This document shows, piece after piece, positions 1 to 7,267 of a stretch of DNA of 41,003 bases. The stretch lies in IMG/VR virus record IMGVR_UViG_3300027413_000014, positions 1 to 41,003 of that record. One strand, given 5' to 3'. How positions within the stretch are numbered: position 1 is the stretch's first letter; each line of letters opens with the position of its first letter. The notes beneath the pieces were generated by a model, which ran no database searches, had not been told where the DNA came from, and worked only from the letters and a program-made list of their open reading frames with translations. The translations under genes were made by a program, and so were the position numbers. The stretch is from a virus.

Positions 1-129
1 ATCCGCTCGTACTTGTATTGCGTTTGCTACCACAGCACTTTCCTGAAAGTCAGGCCAATCACTTATGTTTGCAGAATTATCAAATACTGCACCAAGACCA
101 GTTTCTTTGTTATAAAATATTTTAGACAT
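1..129 (-). CDS. Partial hypothetical protein at left edge of tail-fibre cassette
   Basis: Only the first 43 codons are inside the window; the gene continues past position 1. It starts at the ATG whose complement is 127-129, preceded by the same AGGATTTCATA leader that serves two other genes of this cassette. The visible N-terminus begins MSKIFYNKETGLGAVF and has no signal peptide. I do not recognise a family. Strand, position and shared leader make a structural or fibre-associated protein likely, which is inference. Confidence 0.6.
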   Translation of the reverse strand, partial: MSKIFYNKETGLGAVFDNSANISDWPDFQESAVVANAIQVRAD

Positions 130-166
130 TATGAAATCCTTACTAGTATATTATATTGTATAGTCT

Positions 167-1321
167 TTAGACATGATAATCTCTCATGTTTCCATTTGCA
201 CCATTTCCGCCAACTGAAAGACCTTCCATAGAACCTCCGCCGCCACCGCCAGGGTATGTACCATGTGTTGCTGAAGCTGTTACTGAACCATCACCACCAT
301 TACCTGCAAATTCGCTAGTATTTCCAGGAATTCCAGAAGAAGATTGATTAGATTTACCGCCACCACCACCGCCGGCGAATAGATGATGTGTTAAAAAATC
401 GGCAGGAACTGTATTAATTTGTGAACCCAAGCTGTGAAATGGATGGGGATACATTCCAGTAGGCACGGTATTATCCCAACTGGCGGATGCTGTTGTAGAT
501 GCATATACTACATAATCATTTAAACCTGTTAAACTTATTGTAGTTTTTGAACCGCCTGTAGGTAGACTTGTTCCACCACCAAAAGTGTTTGTGTTCTGCG
601 CGGCGCTATTGGCTGTGCTGAAAGTGGCACCACCATTAGCTTCCGTTAAAGTAAAAGTTGTTGGATTACTTAAAGCGGCGTTGTGACTACCTGAAACGCC
701 TGACGTACCTGATCCTATAACGTAGACTCCTCCATCTAAAACACCTGCTTTAGCGTAAATCATATGGGCAAATCCACCAGTTCCTCCAGCCGACCGCTGA
801 CCTGAACCAGAACTGGCTGCACCGCCTCCGGCACCACCAGCAAGCAAATATATCCAAACATAGTCATCGGCTGTCAAGGATCCTTTTGACCAAGTTCCAC
901 TAGTTGAATAAGTGTTTGTTGGTGAACCCCAATCAGAAGGAAAAACAACATCGTAATCTGTTGATATACTACTTAGGTCTGCATGATTTGCTAGTTTAAC
1001 CCAGTTGCCAGCATGAGCAAAGTAACCCGCACCAGTAGCATGAACATGTGCAAACATACCATGATAGGTTGTAGCACTTGGCAAATCACCTTCTGTAGTA
1101 TACATGTTTGCAAATAATACTTTGTTGCCTCCGGCATCAATATTACCCGTAATTCCATAACCTGATAATGTAGTTGGAGTACTTGTTAAATCAGAAAATG
1201 CTACAGGCGCTGCTAAGGTTCGTGAAAGTCCTAATTTTGACCAGTTCGTACCATCATATTTCCAAGTTTTTCCACTTAAAATATGTGTATCACCTGCTGT
1301 CGGGTTTGTTGGATATGACAT
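167..1321 (-). CDS. Tail fibre / glycine-rich adhesin-like protein
   Basis: The 384-residue protein opens with MSYPTNPTAGDTHILSGKTW, an N-terminal module shared with the genes at 1321-2469 and 3233-4504. It then has an AFSDLTSTPTTLSGYGIT linker and a central block (around TEGDLPSATTYHGMF) that is nearly repeated in the gene at 1321-2469. The C-terminal half has runs such as GGAGGGAASS, GGGGGGK and PGGGGGG, typical of polyglycine receptor-binding tips of phage fibres. It probably contacts the host surface. Its ATG overlaps the stop of the upstream gene by one base (TAATG), so it is likely translationally coupled. The exact fibre type is not assignable. Confidence 0.75.
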   Translation of the reverse strand: MSYPTNPTAGDTHILSGKTWKYDGTNWSKLGLSRTLAAPVAFSDLTSTPTTLSGYGITGNIDAGGNKVLFANMYTTEGDLPSATTYHGMFAHVHATGAGYFAHAGNWVKLANHADLSSISTDYDVVFPSDWGSPTNTYSTSGTWSKGSLTADDYVWIYLLAGGAGGGAASSGSGQRSAGGTGGFAHMIYAKAGVLDGGVYVIGSGTSGVSGSHNAALSNPTTFTLTEANGGATFSTANSAAQNTNTFGGGTSLPTGGSKTTISLTGLNDYVVYASTTASASWDNTVPTGMYPHPFHSLGSQINTVPADFLTHHLFAGGGGGGKSNQSSSGIPGNTSEFAGNGGDGSVTASATHGTYPGGGGGGSMEGLSVGGNGANGNMRDYHV

Positions 1322-2469
1322 TATGAAATCCTTAGAAATATAGTAACTGTTGTTGATTTCGCAGCGGTTGTTGTGTCATTATAAGCCCCGCCGACAGACA
1401 TGCAGCGCCATGTGCCGCTAGGCGCAGACCCTGACATGCCATAGTAACTTGGACTGTAAGAATAAGTGCTACTATACCGAAGTGAACTGCCCGAAACGTC
1501 TGTACCAAGGCTCGTAGTGCTACCATCAGTTTTACCGAGTAGTGAGTAAGTACCAACACCTCCAGCTGTTGTACTACCTGATACACTACTCAGGTCTGCA
1601 TGATTAGCTAGTTTAACCCAGTTACCGCCATGAGCAAAGTAACCTGCTCCTGTACCGTGAACATGAGCAAACATACCGTGATAGGTGGTCGCACTTGGCA
1701 AATCACCTTCTGTAGCATACATATTCGCGTATAGTATCTTTCCTGTGGTAGTGATATCAAATGTCTGTGCGTCCAGATTGCCACCAAGCTGTGGTGTGGT
1801 ATCTTCAACTATGTTGCTGAGAGAACCGCCACCGCCTCCAGCAGACGTTGCTTGATATTTAATACAAGCAAGTAGGGCTATGTTTCTTGGGCGGGTTTCT
1901 GATCCGCCAGTGCTACTTGTGGTAACAGTCCCTGTTGGGGAAGAAGTCCCCTGCAGTGGTACGCCGCCAGCCCCCGTATTATAGTGTGTTGAGAATGTGT
2001 GAGTGTGTGCCTTTAGTTCATCAGCTTGAGATGAGCCAAAGTTACGACCATTATCAATTCCACGACTATCATCCCAGCCACGCATAAACTCACCACGAAG
2101 GTCAGGCACGTTAAATGTAGTGGACCCATCACCAGCACCATACGTAGTTCCAATAACTGTAAACAAATCAGAGTAAGTTGTCCTCGATACAGCATCACCA
2201 TTGGCTTTTATGAAATTCGTAGGTGGTGTGTTGGCTGAATGATAAATTACTGTACCAACTGGAACTGATTCACTTGTTCCTGTTGCACCATCTGTAATTC
2301 CGTAGCCGGCTAAGGTAGTCGGAGTACTTGTTAAATCTGAGAATGCTACACCAGCACTACTACCTGATGCAAACGTTGCTTGATTTGCCCAGTTCGTGCC
2401 ATTGTAGGTCCAAGTTTTTGATCCTAAAGTGTATGTATCACCAGACGTGGGGTTTGTTGGATATGCCAT
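1321..2469 (-). CDS. Tail fibre protein with phage tail collar domain
   Basis: The 382-residue protein has the shared N-terminus (MAYPTNPTSGDTYTLGSKTW) and the AFSDLTSTPTTLAGYGIT linker. It then has a recognisable tail-collar domain at about residues 70-195: PVGTVIYH, PDLRGEFMRGWDD, the AHTH motif and ETRPRNIALLACIKY are hallmarks of that family, found in T4 gp12-type short fibres and many adhesins. The last ~60 residues (SGTWRCM ... IFLRIS) match the C-terminal tip of the gene at 4504-6177. Its final codons also carry the ribosome-binding site of the next gene. Role: late structural fibre or receptor contact. Confidence 0.85.
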   Translation of the reverse strand: MAYPTNPTSGDTYTLGSKTWTYNGTNWANQATFASGSSAGVAFSDLTSTPTTLAGYGITDGATGTSESVPVGTVIYHSANTPPTNFIKANGDAVSRTTYSDLFTVIGTTYGAGDGSTTFNVPDLRGEFMRGWDDSRGIDNGRNFGSSQADELKAHTHTFSTHYNTGAGGVPLQGTSSPTGTVTTSSTGGSETRPRNIALLACIKYQATSAGGGGGSLSNIVEDTTPQLGGNLDAQTFDITTTGKILYANMYATEGDLPSATTYHGMFAHVHGTGAGYFAHGGNWVKLANHADLSSVSGSTTAGGVGTYSLLGKTDGSTTSLGTDVSGSSLRYSSTYSYSPSYYGMSGSAPSGTWRCMSVGGAYNDTTTAAKSTTVTIFLRIS

Positions 2470-2493
2470 TTCTGTTTCTCCTGATTATATATC

Positions 2494-2910
2494 TTATACA
2501 GGTTTCTCTGGCCAAGTTACATTTGTTGGAAACCCTGACTGTTGTGGTACATTTAATAAGTCAGTTCTATATTGTGTCCACTCTGTTTGCTTATCAGATG
2601 TAAGTTCTGCCCAACGTAAAGGGTTAGTTACTATAGGGTCCAATTCTTCTACTAACTTCTGGTCACGTTGACTTCTTAGATTTGCTTCAAGTTCTGCATC
2701 TAACTCTGCCTGAGTAGGTGCTACATAAGATGTAAAGTTTGTGCTTATCAAAGACATTACAGCATTGTTATCGATAGTCATATCAGTATCGCTAGGGTCC
2801 AAAGTGTAAGGTATCCAACCGTAATCGGGATGATTAATTTCTACATCATATGCAGTATTCTCTACGTTAAGTGATTGTGCATTACGCACTTGTGTAATTG
2901 TAATAGACAT
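2494..2910 (-). CDS. Phage tail assembly chaperone-like protein (copy 1)
   Basis: The 138-residue protein ends with a domain containing LRSQRDQKL, a tryptophan-bearing helix, YRTDLLNVPQQSGFP and NVTWPEKP. This is the signature of the small tail-fibre assembly chaperone family (Phage_tail_APC type), whose members usually sit directly beside fibre genes. It probably assists folding or attachment of one of the flanking fibres. The C-terminal domain is closely repeated in the next gene (2937-3224). Its leader AATCAGGAGAAAC matches the one before the gene ending at 2469. Confidence 0.7.
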   Translation of the reverse strand: MSITITQVRNAQSLNVENTAYDVEINHPDYGWIPYTLDPSDTDMTIDNNAVMSLISTNFTSYVAPTQAELDAELEANLRSQRDQKLVEELDPIVTNPLRWAELTSDKQTEWTQYRTDLLNVPQQSGFPTNVTWPEKPV

Positions 2911-2936
2911 TCTCGTTTCTCCTGATTATGCATATT

Positions 2937-3224
2937 CTATTCGGGTTTAGTTGGCCAAGTTACATTTGTGGGAAAACCGTCTTGAAGAGGGACATCTCGT
3001 AAATCCTGAAGATACTCTTTCCATTCATTAGTTATACCTGTAGTTGTTAATAATTTGAGGGTTTTCTTATCTGCTATAGAAAGTAAAGCATTACGTTCTA
3101 ACCTCCTGTTAGCCTCAAGATTAGGTTCTACATCAGCATACTCAGGATACTCACTCAGATCAGTATCAACAGGCATTGTAATTTTAGTTCCATCTGTGAG
3201 ATGGTATAATGTTTTATAATCCAT
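2937..3224 (-). CDS. Phage tail assembly chaperone-like protein (copy 2)
   Basis: The 95-residue protein shares with its neighbour the helix LEANRRLERNALL, the segment LRDVPLQDGFPTNVTWP and a C-terminal KPE. It is therefore a shorter paralogue of the gene at 2494-2910. The N-terminal part (MDYKTLYHLTDGTKITMP) is different, so the pair probably recognise different partners through variable N-termini. It lies immediately downstream of the glycine-rich fibre at 3233-4504. Confidence 0.65.
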   Translation of the reverse strand: MDYKTLYHLTDGTKITMPVDTDLSEYPEYADVEPNLEANRRLERNALLSIADKKTLKLLTTTGITNEWKEYLQDLRDVPLQDGFPTNVTWPTKPE

Positions 3225-3232
3225 ATTACCTC

Positions 3233-4504
3233 TTAACTGTAGTATTCTATTATTATCATAGATGCTTCTACTCCGGTAGAACCTCCTTGAGCGCCATAGT
3301 CACTTGGTCTACTTGGGGAGTTAGTCGAACTAATGAAATTGGATTCGTAAGAGGATCCAGAAGTATTTGACCCATATTGTGGATGGCCATTATTATTAGG
3401 GTGTGGGTAAGTGAAACCCTTGAAATTATCAATAGTTTCTAACGGGACAACGCCGGCAGCTTCTGTAGTTCCGGCATATCCTCCGAAAGTTGAACCGGAA
3501 GCATTAGTTCCTGGTCCAGTTCTTGAGCCAGGACCGCCGCCACCGCCACTGGCCCCGCCAACACCATTACCGCCATTTGCGTTGAAAGTTCCACCGGAGG
3601 CAGTACCTCCTGTCGTAGAGCCATTAGAAGATGGATAACAATATAAAGTAGTAGTACCATCTGTAAAGGTTGTGGTTGTTGGAGTAGCTGTGGATGATGG
3701 AGCGCCCGCTCCACCAGTTGCTACGTGATGACCTGCTCGTGATAATAAATAAGTATACGTTGAACCATTATTGGTGAACTTATGTTCAGAATAGGCTCTA
3801 CCTCCTGTACCTGAAACAGTGCTATACACTGAAAGGTTTGAGTAGGCATTTGTGTTACCAGAACAACCAGAGGCACCCCATAACATTACATGAAACTTTG
3901 TACAAGTTGCAGGTGGTGTGTAAGTACCACTTAGATTACTTGAGCCGTGTCCAGCACCACCTGCTAATTTAATATAAGTAGCTGGATTTGTAAGTGAGAT
4001 ATTAGATGACCAAGAGGAGATCCACGTAGGTGATAACCCTGTGTTGTTCCATTTATTCCCATCAGAATCGTAAGTATAAGAGTACTGATTAAGGAACATT
4101 AATGCCCCTTGAGTAGCACCATTAGCTGCAGTTAGTGTAGTAACATGAGCAGAACCTTCAGCGTCGCCAGAAACTGAGAGTGATCTTATGTCGCTTATCC
4201 AAGCACCTGCATCAATACTATACACAAACGAACCACCTGAGGTTCCATCAAACCAAGTCGAACCATTTGATGGACTTGCAGGTGCTGTAGATGATAGTAC
4301 AGTGCCTACACTGGCGGATGTTGCCCCATCTGTAATTCCATAGCCAGCTAATGTAGAAGGCTTACTTGTTAAATCGGAGAATGCTACATCTGCAGATACA
4401 GTTTGTGAAAGTCCTAATTTTACCCAGCGCGAACCGTTGTATTTCCAAGTTTTTGATCCTAAAATATATTCGTCACCAGTTGTCGGGTTTAATGGATATG
4501 GCAT
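3233..4504 (-). CDS. Tail fibre / glycine-rich adhesin-like protein
   Basis: The 423-residue protein has an N-terminal module MPYPLNPTTGDEYILGSKTW and the linker AFSDLTSKPSTLAGYGITDG common to this cassette. A segment around SPSNGSTWFDGTSGGSFVYS resembles one unit of the 46-residue repeat in the upstream gene. The C-terminal ~200 residues are rich in glycine, serine and threonine (GGNGVGGASGGGGGPG), consistent with a receptor-binding tip. Its start codon overlaps the stop of the gene at 4504-6177 by one base, so the pair is probably coupled. Confidence 0.75.
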   Translation of the reverse strand: MPYPLNPTTGDEYILGSKTWKYNGSRWVKLGLSQTVSADVAFSDLTSKPSTLAGYGITDGATSASVGTVLSSTAPASPSNGSTWFDGTSGGSFVYSIDAGAWISDIRSLSVSGDAEGSAHVTTLTAANGATQGALMFLNQYSYTYDSDGNKWNNTGLSPTWISSWSSNISLTNPATYIKLAGGAGHGSSNLSGTYTPPATCTKFHVMLWGASGCSGNTNAYSNLSVYSTVSGTGGRAYSEHKFTNNGSTYTYLLSRAGHHVATGGAGAPSSTATPTTTTFTDGTTTLYCYPSSNGSTTGGTASGGTFNANGGNGVGGASGGGGGPGSRTGPGTNASGSTFGGYAGTTEAAGVVPLETIDNFKGFTYPHPNNNGHPQYGSNTSGSSYESNFISSTNSPSRPSDYGAQGGSTGVEASMIIIEYYS

Positions 4505-6177
4505 TATGAAATCCTCACAAATAAACTGCCAGATACGTTTGCGTTACTTGCAGTGGTACCTTGATTATAATAGCCTATGTTTCCCATAAGGCGCCAAGTT
4601 CCTGATAAAGTAGAAGTACTAGATCCACTCCAGCCACTTCCACCGGCATAAGTATTAGCAGTAGCAATTGAACTTCCTGAGAAAGTAGCACCTCCATTGT
4701 GAATGCCAAGTCCGGTATAGAACCCCAAACAATAAGTTCCAATGGCATTAAAGGTTGTACTACTTGATGCAGATGTAAATGTAAATCCAGCACTACCATC
4801 CGTTGTTAGTACTTGTCCGCTTGTTCCATCAGTAATACTTAGGTCAGTTAATACCGACGGTGCATCTGTAATTCCGTAGCCAGCTAAAGTAGTTGGAGTA
4901 CTTGTTAAATCTGAGAATGCTACATTAGCGACTACGCCAGTAACTTGTACCCAATTTGATGCATCATTACTATAAATAAACAGTTCTCCAGTTGCGCTGT
5001 CATCAAACCAAAAAGTACCATTTAAAGGTGCAGCTGGAGGCGTGGCGTCTATTGTTGAAAAAGAAGTGATTGATCCAGTAACTTGTATCCAATTTGACGC
5101 GCTGTCACTATAAATGAACAGTTCTCCGTCTGTTACATCATCAAACCAAAAAGTACCATCTAAAGGCGCAGTTGGAGGTGTTCCACTTATAGCTGAAAAA
5201 GAAGTAATCGACCCTGTGACCTGTATCCAATTTGATGCACTATCACTATATACAAACATTTCGCCAGATGTCACATCGTCAAACCAAGCATGACCGTTTG
5301 AAGGTGAAGTTGGAGCTGTTCCACCTAATCTCACAGACCCGACTAACGATGGATCAACTGTTATTACTCCGGCATTAGTCATCGTAACATCGCCTGATAA
5401 TGTTGCAGCCGTAAATCCTGCTCCGTTATTAATTAAAATTTGAGTATCTGTTAAAGTTTTTGCTGATATATCTCCAGCTGCAGCTCCGTCTCTAACTAGA
5501 ATTGAATTGGCGCCTGCATCTTGAATTTTAGCATATGTAACATTATCATCTAGAATTTTAACAGTAGTAATAGCGTCATCTGCAATCATTCCAGTTTGCA
5601 CTTGAGTTTCTGTTATAATTCCATTTGCGGTTGAACTTCCAAGCACTCTGTTTGCAGTTACAATGTCTTGCATTTTATCATAAGTTACAACATCAGATTC
5701 AATCGTAACAGCACCAGTATTTGTCATAGTAACATCGCCTGATAATGATGCTGCAGTAAATCCTGCTCCGTTATTAATTAAAATTTCAGTATCTGTTAAA
5801 ACTTTATCTGACAAAACTCCATCTGTTCCTGCATCTCTAACTTTAATTGTATTAGCTGGCATAGATCCTAACATAGCATTTTCTAATGCTCCAGAGCTTA
5901 TACTTAAACCATTTGCATCTTGAGTTAATCCGTTTCCAGCTAAAACAGTAAATGCGCCTGAAGAATCTCCGCTAGTTGATTTGCTTATTCCAAGACCTGC
6001 TGTGTATTGTCTTCTATTATAAAATGCCCAATTTATAGCTTCTACGAAATCAGAATCATGATTGGTAAATTCAGTAGACAATAAGTCTAAATCACCTATC
6101 AAACTACTAAGAGCATTTGTCTTTATTCTCCAAGTGTTAATAGTGTCACTTAAGTTTACAGTTATGCGTCTAGCCAT
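4504..6177 (-). CDS. Large tail fibre protein with internal repeats
   Basis: The 557-residue protein is the first gene of the minus-strand late operon. Its N-terminus (MARRITVNLSDTINTWRIKTN) differs from the other fibre genes and may be the attachment domain. The middle has two copies of a module containing LINNGAGFTAA followed by LSGDVTMTN, and then three tandem 46-residue units built on FWFDD ... LFIYS ... SNWIQVTG. After the shared AFSDLTSTPTTLAGYGIT linker, the C-terminal tip ends SGTWRLM ... LFVRIS, like the collar protein at 1321-2469. A TATAAATA promoter lies just upstream on this strand. Confidence 0.8.
   Translation of the reverse strand: MARRITVNLSDTINTWRIKTNALSSLIGDLDLLSTEFTNHDSDFVEAINWAFYNRRQYTAGLGISKSTSGDSSGAFTVLAGNGLTQDANGLSISSGALENAMLGSMPANTIKVRDAGTDGVLSDKVLTDTEILINNGAGFTAASLSGDVTMTNTGAVTIESDVVTYDKMQDIVTANRVLGSSTANGIITETQVQTGMIADDAITTVKILDDNVTYAKIQDAGANSILVRDGAAAGDISAKTLTDTQILINNGAGFTAATLSGDVTMTNAGVITVDPSLVGSVRLGGTAPTSPSNGHAWFDDVTSGEMFVYSDSASNWIQVTGSITSFSAISGTPPTAPLDGTFWFDDVTDGELFIYSDSASNWIQVTGSITSFSTIDATPPAAPLNGTFWFDDSATGELFIYSNDASNWVQVTGVVANVAFSDLTSTPTTLAGYGITDAPSVLTDLSITDGTSGQVLTTDGSAGFTFTSASSSTTFNAIGTYCLGFYTGLGIHNGGATFSGSSIATANTYAGGSGWSGSSTSTLSGTWRLMGNIGYYNQGTTASNANVSGSLFVRIS
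4940..5330. repeat. Three tandem imperfect 138-bp repeats inside fibre gene
   Basis: Units begin at 4940, 5078 and 5216, an exact 138-bp (46-codon) period. Each starts with a variant of GTAACTTGTACCCAATTTGA. The third copy is incomplete at its far end. A related single unit appears in the gene at 3233-4504. In-frame periodicity means copy number can change fibre length without disrupting the frame. Confidence 0.85.
5369..5805. repeat. Pair of ~90-bp direct repeats in fibre gene
   Basis: Segments at about 5369-5460 and 5713-5805 are near-identical over stretches such as CATCGCCTGATAATG and CCTGCTCCGTTATTAATTAA. They encode the two LINNGAGFTAA / LSGDVTMTN modules of the large fibre protein. 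Spacing between copies is about 344 bp. Confidence 0.75.
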
Positions 6178-6219
6178 TAAAATTACACCATTACTTAATT
6201 TGATATTATATTATACATG

Positions 6220-6227
6220 TATTTATA
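6220..6227 (-). promoter_or_regulatory. Late promoter (TATAAATA), minus strand
   Basis: The complement reads TATAAATA, the T4-family late promoter element recognised by the gp55 sigma factor encoded at 9357-9947. It lies 43 bp upstream of the fibre gene starting at 6177 and fires leftwards. Confidence 0.75.
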
Positions 6228-6238
6228 TATAAAAAAAA

Positions 6239-6246
6239 TATAAATA
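6239..6246 (+). promoter_or_regulatory. Late promoter (TATAAATA), plus strand
   Basis: An exact TATAAATA octamer lies 23 bp upstream of the tail-tube-like gene at 6270, followed by an AAGGAG ribosome-binding site. Together with the element at 6220-6227 it forms a compact divergent late promoter pair. Confidence 0.85.
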
Positions 6247-6269
6247 GTAATAATTCAAGGAGTTATAAT

Positions 6270-6788
6270 ATGGCAGCACTAACTACTAATATCAATTTTC
6301 TACAGAGTACACAGTTTAAAGTAATAATCGATAGAAAAAAATTCGGTAATTTAGAATTTTTTGCTCAAGCTTTTCAGCATCCAGGTGTTACTGTAACTTC
6401 TGCTCCAATGGCGTATAAAAGAATTGCTACTGTTGGTCTACCTGGTGACACTTTAACTATTGATGAATTAGGTTTTGAAATTATAGTAGATGAAAATATG
6501 AATTCTTACATTGAAATGTATAATTGGGCAAAATCGCAGACAGAAGACAGAAGAGGACTTTCAGGAAATAATCCTTTATATCGTGATATACCATCAGCTA
6601 CTGACACAAATGAAGCTGATATTACTGTTTTGTTAATGACAAACTCAAACAATGTTGTTCGAACAATTAAATATGTAGATTGTGTTCCTACTTCTTTAAG
6701 TGGTTTAAATTTCTCAGCTACAGTTGGCGAACCAAGTCAAGTCACATTCCAAGCATCATTTAGGACTGAATATTTTATTATAACTTAA
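6270..6788 (+). CDS. Tail tube protein-like (T4 gp19-type)
   Basis: The 172-residue protein has the order expected of contractile-tail tube proteins: an N-terminal strand (FKVIIDRKKFGNLEFF), an AFQHPGVTVTSAPM loop, LPGDTLTIDELGFEIIVDENM, and a C-terminal strand pair ending VTFQASFRTEYF. T4 gp19 is of similar size (163 residues) and layout (VAGDRTFDDWTVTVMNDE, FEVTFAYDYWE). It is preceded by a late promoter and strong ribosome-binding site, as expected for an abundant structural protein. A paralogous tube-like baseplate protein cannot be excluded. Confidence 0.65.
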   Translation: MAALTTNINFLQSTQFKVIIDRKKFGNLEFFAQAFQHPGVTVTSAPMAYKRIATVGLPGDTLTIDELGFEIIVDENMNSYIEMYNWAKSQTEDRRGLSGNNPLYRDIPSATDTNEADITVLLMTNSNNVVRTIKYVDCVPTSLSGLNFSATVGEPSQVTFQASFRTEYFIIT

Positions 6789-6820
6789 CGTATATATACT
6801 TTATATTATGGAGAATTGAA

Positions 6821-7267
6821 TTGTTAACACTTGAAAATATACTTGAAGAATGGCAGCAAGACTGTCAGTTAGATGAAAATAACTTAGATACCAGCTCAAT
6901 CCAAATAGCTAAGTTTCATGCCAAATATCTTGAGATGCTGTCTATCACAAAACTTAAACTGAAAAAGACAGAATTAAATCAGAAAATATTGCTGAAAGAA
7001 AAATGGCTTTATTATAACGGTAAACTGACTGAAGATGAATTAAAAGAAAAAGGCTGGGAATATGATCCTTTTCGTGGTATGAAAATCATGAAAGGTGACA
7101 TGAATCGCTATTATGATTCTGATATAGATATACAACAGAGCGAAGAAAAGGTGGTGTATTTTAAGACTATTGTAGAGACTCTTACTGAAATAGTCGATAC
7201 TCTAAAATGGCGGCACCAAACAATTAGTAATATTATAAAATGGAAGATGTTTCAAGCTGGTGGATAG
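6821..7267 (+). CDS. uvsY: UvsY recombination mediator
   Basis: The 148-residue protein is close in length to T4 UvsY (137). It shares the helical layout of an acidic N-terminal helix, a lysine-rich middle (KLKLKKTELNQKILLKEKWLYY matching the ALKARLDYY region of T4) and a C-terminal SNIIKWKMFQAGG resembling IQDMRAFEAGK. UvsY loads the UvsX recombinase on gp32-coated single-stranded DNA. The start is a TTG at 6821 behind GGAG. The end overlaps uvsW by 8 bp, the T4 neighbour arrangement. Confidence 0.85.
   Translation: MLTLENILEEWQQDCQLDENNLDTSSIQIAKFHAKYLEMLSITKLKLKKTELNQKILLKEKWLYYNGKLTEDELKEKGWEYDPFRGMKIMKGDMNRYYDSDIDIQQSEEKVVYFKTIVETLTEIVDTLKWRHQTISNIIKWKMFQAGG

Noticed and set aside
3411-3638. 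Proline-rich ORF on the plus strand
   Set aside because: It is the antisense shadow of the glycine-rich fibre gene: glycine codons on one strand read as proline on the other.
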